Program-made: the position numbers and the translations under genes | Shown here: piece after piece, positions 7,030 through 9,467 of the stretch | Numbering within the stretch: position 1 is the stretch's first letter | How the letters are laid out: the number at the start of each line of letters is the position of its first letter | Notes under the pieces: model-generated | Told to the model about the DNA's origin: nothing | Database searches by the model: none | Seen by the model: only the letters and a program-made list of their open reading frames with translations | Origin: Alphaproteobacteria bacterium | GTDB taxonomy: Bacteria > Pseudomonadota > Alphaproteobacteria > Reyranellales > Reyranellaceae | Direction: 5' to 3' | DNA: 9,467 bases | Assembly (NCBI GenBank): GCA_013290035.1 | Contig: JABCYT010000087.1 | Location: forward strand, 1 to 9,467

Positions 7030-7971
7030 ATGTCCGACAATCCGCCGATCGAATTCGCCTTCCCCGAGCTGCGGCGCTGGGAAAAGGGCGCCGCGCCCTA
7101 CATCCATGTGCTCGACAGCGGCAAGCCGGGTCCGGTGGTGATGGTGGCGGCACTCACCCACGGCAACGAGGTGTCGGGCGCGGTCGTGGTCGACGCGCTG
7201 CTCGCGGCCGGGCTCAGGCCGCGTCAGGGCACGCTGATCTTTTCCTTCAACAACATCGAGGCCTATCACAGCTTCGATGCCAAGACGCCGTTCAAGTCGC
7301 GGCTGGTCGACGAGGATTTCAACCGCACCTGGGGCCGGCTCGACCAGCCGGCCAACACCGTCGAGACCAGGCGGGCGCAGGTGGTGAGGCCCTTCGTCGA
7401 GCGCGCCGACCTGCTGCTCGACTTGCACTCCATGCACGATGACGGCGTGCCGCTGATGCTGGCAGGCCCGCTCGACAAAGGTGTGGCGCTGGCCAGGAAG
7501 GTCGGTACGCCGGTCGACATCGTGCGCGATTCCGGCCACGCCGCCGGCATGCGCATGCGCGACTATGGCGGCTTCGGCGATCCCAAGAGTCCGAAGAACG
7601 CCTTGTTGATCGAGACCGGCCAGCATTGGCGGGCGTCCTCGGTCGTGGTCGCCAAGGACGTGACCGCGCGTTTCCTGGCCGAGACGGGGGTCGTCGAGGC
7701 GGCCGACCTGCCGGCCGGTTGGAAGCAGCCGACGCCGGCCAAGCAGCGGGTCGTCGAGGTCACGCATGCCGTCGCCACCAAGCGCGGCAACTTCACGCCG
7801 GCGCGGCGCTTCGAAGGCCAGGAGCTGATCGCCGAGGCCGGCACCGTGCTGGGCCACGACGACGGCGAGCCGGTGACGACGCCTTACGACAATTGCGTGC
7901 TGGTGATGCCTTCGTCCAACCGGCCGCTCAGGCCCGGCGTCACGGTTGTTCGCCTGGGTCGATTGACCTGA
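7030..7971 (+). CDS. Succinylglutamate desuccinylase/aspartoacylase-family zinc hydrolase
   Basis: The 313-residue protein belongs to the AstE/AspA branch of the M14 zinc carboxypeptidase-like fold, whose members hydrolyse amide bonds such as those of N-acyl amino acids. Visible active-site elements, in the expected order, are THGNE (43-47; zinc ligands H44 and E47), DFNRTW (96-101; N98-R99 substrate clamp as in aspartoacylase), LDLHSMHDD (130-138; zinc ligand H133) and LLIETGQHW (192-200; catalytic E195). The spacing parallels aspartoacylase, and a C-terminal beta-rich domain follows (about 240-313). No signal peptide is present, so it is probably cytoplasmic. No other ast genes are nearby, so arginine succinyl-transferase pathway work is not supported; the substrate is open. 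The start MSDNPP is chosen because the family domain begins shortly after; the frame stays open to a GTG at 6877 but that stretch is not protein-like. The ribosome site is weak. It overlaps murJ tail-to-tail by 32 bp. Confidence 0.88.
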   Translation: MSDNPPIEFAFPELRRWEKGAAPYIHVLDSGKPGPVVMVAALTHGNEVSGAVVVDALLAAGLRPRQGTLIFSFNNIEAYHSFDAKTPFKSRLVDEDFNRTWGRLDQPANTVETRRAQVVRPFVERADLLLDLHSMHDDGVPLMLAGPLDKGVALARKVGTPVDIVRDSGHAAGMRMRDYGGFGDPKSPKNALLIETGQHWRASSVVVAKDVTARFLAETGVVEAADLPAGWKQPTPAKQRVVEVTHAVATKRGNFTPARRFEGQELIAEAGTVLGHDDGEPVTTPYDNCVLVMPSSNRPLRPGVTVVRLGRLT

Positions 7972-9467
7972 GGCCTGGCTGGCGGCGCATCACGAAGCGC
8001 AGCTCCGAGAGTTTGACGACGCCCAGAAGCGCGCCCAGCGCGGCGTAGGCGATGGCGCCCACGGCGCAGACGCCGAGCGCGGTGACGACACCCAAAAAAT
8101 TGGCGTGCGCCAGCGGCTGGGCGAGCCAGACGAGGGTGAGCCACAAGGCCACGCCCATGCCGGCCGTCGCGCCCACCACGCGGATCGAGCGCGAGATCAG
8201 TCGCTGGTCGGGCACCCATTGCGCGCGTCGCCGCAAGACGATGGCCAGCATGCCTGCATTCAGCCAGCCCGACAGCGAGGAGGCGAGCGCAACGCCGACC
8301 TGGGCGAGCGTGGTGCCGTAGAGAAAGACGATGTTGAGCGCGATGTTCACGACGATCGCCGCGGTCGCGATGTAGAGCGGCGTCCGGGTGTCCTCACGGG
8401 CGAAGAAGCCCGGCGTCAGCGCCTTGACCAGCACGAAGGCGGGCAGGCCCAGGGCATAGGCCGCCAATGCGCTCGCCGTGCGCAGAGTGTCGTCGGGCCC
8501 GAAGCGGCCGCGCTCGAACAGCGTGCGGACGAGCGGATCGGCCAGCAGCCACAGCGCCAGCGCCGCCGGCAGGCTCAGCATCAGGCCGAACTCGATGGCG
8601 CGGTTCTGGTTGGCCATCGCCGACTGGGCCTGGCCGGCGCGCAACTGGCGGGCCAGCAGCGGCAGCAACGCCGTGCCGATGGCGATGCCGACCACGCCCA
8701 GCGGCAACTGCGCGATGCGGTCGGCGTAGTAGATTGCGGAGATCGTGCCGACCGGCAGCAGCGAGGCCCACACCACGTCGAGCATGGAGCTGATCTGCTG
8801 CACGCCGCCGCCGATCGCCACCGGCGTTGCGAGCTTGACCAGTCGCGCTATTCGCTCGGTCCAGCGCGGCCGCACCAGTCTCATGCTGACCCCGTCGCGC
8901 GCGCAGGCGATCAGCAGCCACAGCCATTGCAGCAGGCCCGCGATCGCCACGCCGATCGAGGCGGCATAGCCGCTGTTGGGCAGCACGGGCGTGAGACCGA
9001 GGACCGCGCCGATCAAGGCGAGGTTGAGCAGGATGGGCGTCGCCGCGACGTGGGCGAAGCGGTCGATGCTGTTCAACACGCCGCCATAGAGCGAGGCGAG
9101 CGAAATGAACAGCAGGTAGGGAAAGGTGATGCGGCCGAATTCGACGGCCATGGCGAAGCTCGGCTCGTTACGCATGCCGGGTGCCAGCAACGCCATCACG
9201 CCGGGCATGCCCAGCATCAGCAGCACCGAGAACGGCACCAGCACGAGCAGCAGCCCGGCATGGGCCTGGCGCGCGAAGGTAAGAGCAGCATCGCGGCCAT
9301 GGCCCTGCAGCTCGCGCGAGAACAGCGGCACGAAGGCCGCCGAGAAGGCGCCCTCGGCGAACAGGCGGCGGAAGAAGTTCGGCAGCTTGAACGCCACGAA
9401 GAAGGCGTCAGCCACCGCGCCCGAGCCGAGCACGGCCGACAGCACGATGTCGCGGATGAAGCCCACG
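7940..9467 (-). CDS. murJ: Lipid II flippase MurJ (MviN), N-terminus cut by the window edge
   Basis: About 509 residues are visible of this polytopic inner-membrane protein of the MOP superfamily, which flips lipid II to the periplasmic face for peptidoglycan synthesis. The visible part opens with GFIRDIVLSAVLG and continues ADAFFVAFKLPNFFRRLFAE and GAFSAAFVPLFSREL, the strongest MurJ signature, with the conserved Arg residues of the central cavity. KALTPGFFAREDTRTPLYIA, in the second half, is a further family block. Hydrophobic segments fit the usual 14 helices. Roughly 15-25 N-terminal residues are missing, since family members normally begin with a segment before GF(V/I)RD. The GTG at 9466 is only an internal Val codon. 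The gene reads toward trpS, its common neighbour in alphaproteobacteria, but here the two are separated by about 4.2 kb. It is likely essential. Confidence 0.96.
   Translation of the reverse strand, partial: VGFIRDIVLSAVLGSGAVADAFFVAFKLPNFFRRLFAEGAFSAAFVPLFSRELQGHGRDAALTFARQAHAGLLLVLVPFSVLLMLGMPGVMALLAPGMRNEPSFAMAVEFGRITFPYLLFISLASLYGGVLNSIDRFAHVAATPILLNLALIGAVLGLTPVLPNSGYAASIGVAIAGLLQWLWLLIACARDGVSMRLVRPRWTERIARLVKLATPVAIGGGVQQISSMLDVVWASLLPVGTISAIYYADRIAQLPLGVVGIAIGTALLPLLARQLRAGQAQSAMANQNRAIEFGLMLSLPAALALWLLADPLVRTLFERGRFGPDDTLRTASALAAYALGLPAFVLVKALTPGFFAREDTRTPLYIATAAIVVNIALNIVFLYGTTLAQVGVALASSLSGWLNAGMLAIVLRRRAQWVPDQRLISRSIRVVGATAGMGVALWLTLVWLAQPLAHANFLGVVTALGVCAVGAIAYAALGALLGVVKLSELRFVMRRQPGLRSIDPGEQP

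Noticed and set aside
7030..7971. Assignment of the hydrolase as AstE of the arginine succinyltransferase pathway
   Set aside because: The active site fits the family, but no astA, astB, astC or astD genes are nearby, and substrate specificity within this family cannot be read from these motifs.

Overview
The window is GC-rich throughout, with tightly packed genes and codon use dominated by G/C third positions. The gene families (EmrA/EmrB-type efflux pair, trpS, murJ, a Tat-exported oligopeptide-binding protein starting MDEWDLRGLL) suggest an alphaproteobacterium of the Rhizobiales/Rhodospirillales type. That placement is inferred from protein style and gene order; there is no rRNA or other definitive marker here.

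Layout, left to right. (1) At 29-2706 (+) is a two-gene efflux operon: a HlyD/EmrA-type membrane fusion protein and a DHA2-like MFS transporter, joined by an ATGA stop/start overlap. (2) At 2703-3767 (-) is trpS, tryptophanyl-tRNA synthetase; its stop codon interlocks with the MFS stop codon. (3) A 147-nt gap holds an inverted repeat in the trpS leader. (4) At 3915-4901 (-) is a metallo-beta-lactamase-fold protein of the dihydropterin-ribofuranosyl-aminobenzene-phosphate synthase-like family. (5) A 160-nt divergent promoter region (4902-5061) carries two perfect palindromes. (6) At 5062-6852 (+) is a Tat-signal family 5 solute-binding protein for peptides or similar ligands. (7) After a 177-nt gap, 7030-7971 (+) encodes an AstE/aspartoacylase-family zinc hydrolase. 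(8) At 7940-9467 (-) is murJ, the lipid II flippase, overlapping the hydrolase tail-to-tail by 32 bp and missing its N-terminus at the window edge.

How the genes relate. The efflux pair should form the inner-membrane and periplasmic parts of a tripartite pump; its outer-membrane channel is not in view. trpS and murJ are housekeeping genes on the same strand. They are commonly close neighbours in alphaproteobacteria, so the stretch 3915-7971 looks like a module placed between them. That module combines a ligand-binding protein without its own permease or ATPase, an amide-bond hydrolase of the N-acyl-amino-acid type, and a divergent MBL-fold enzyme. A shared role in taking up and deacylating or degrading small amides or peptides is plausible but unproven.

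No RNA genes, CRISPR arrays, insertion sequences or phage genes were seen. I found no convincing undescribed system. The points most worth checking are the inserted cassette with its palindromic control region, and the MFS transporter that lacks the usual antiporter motif.
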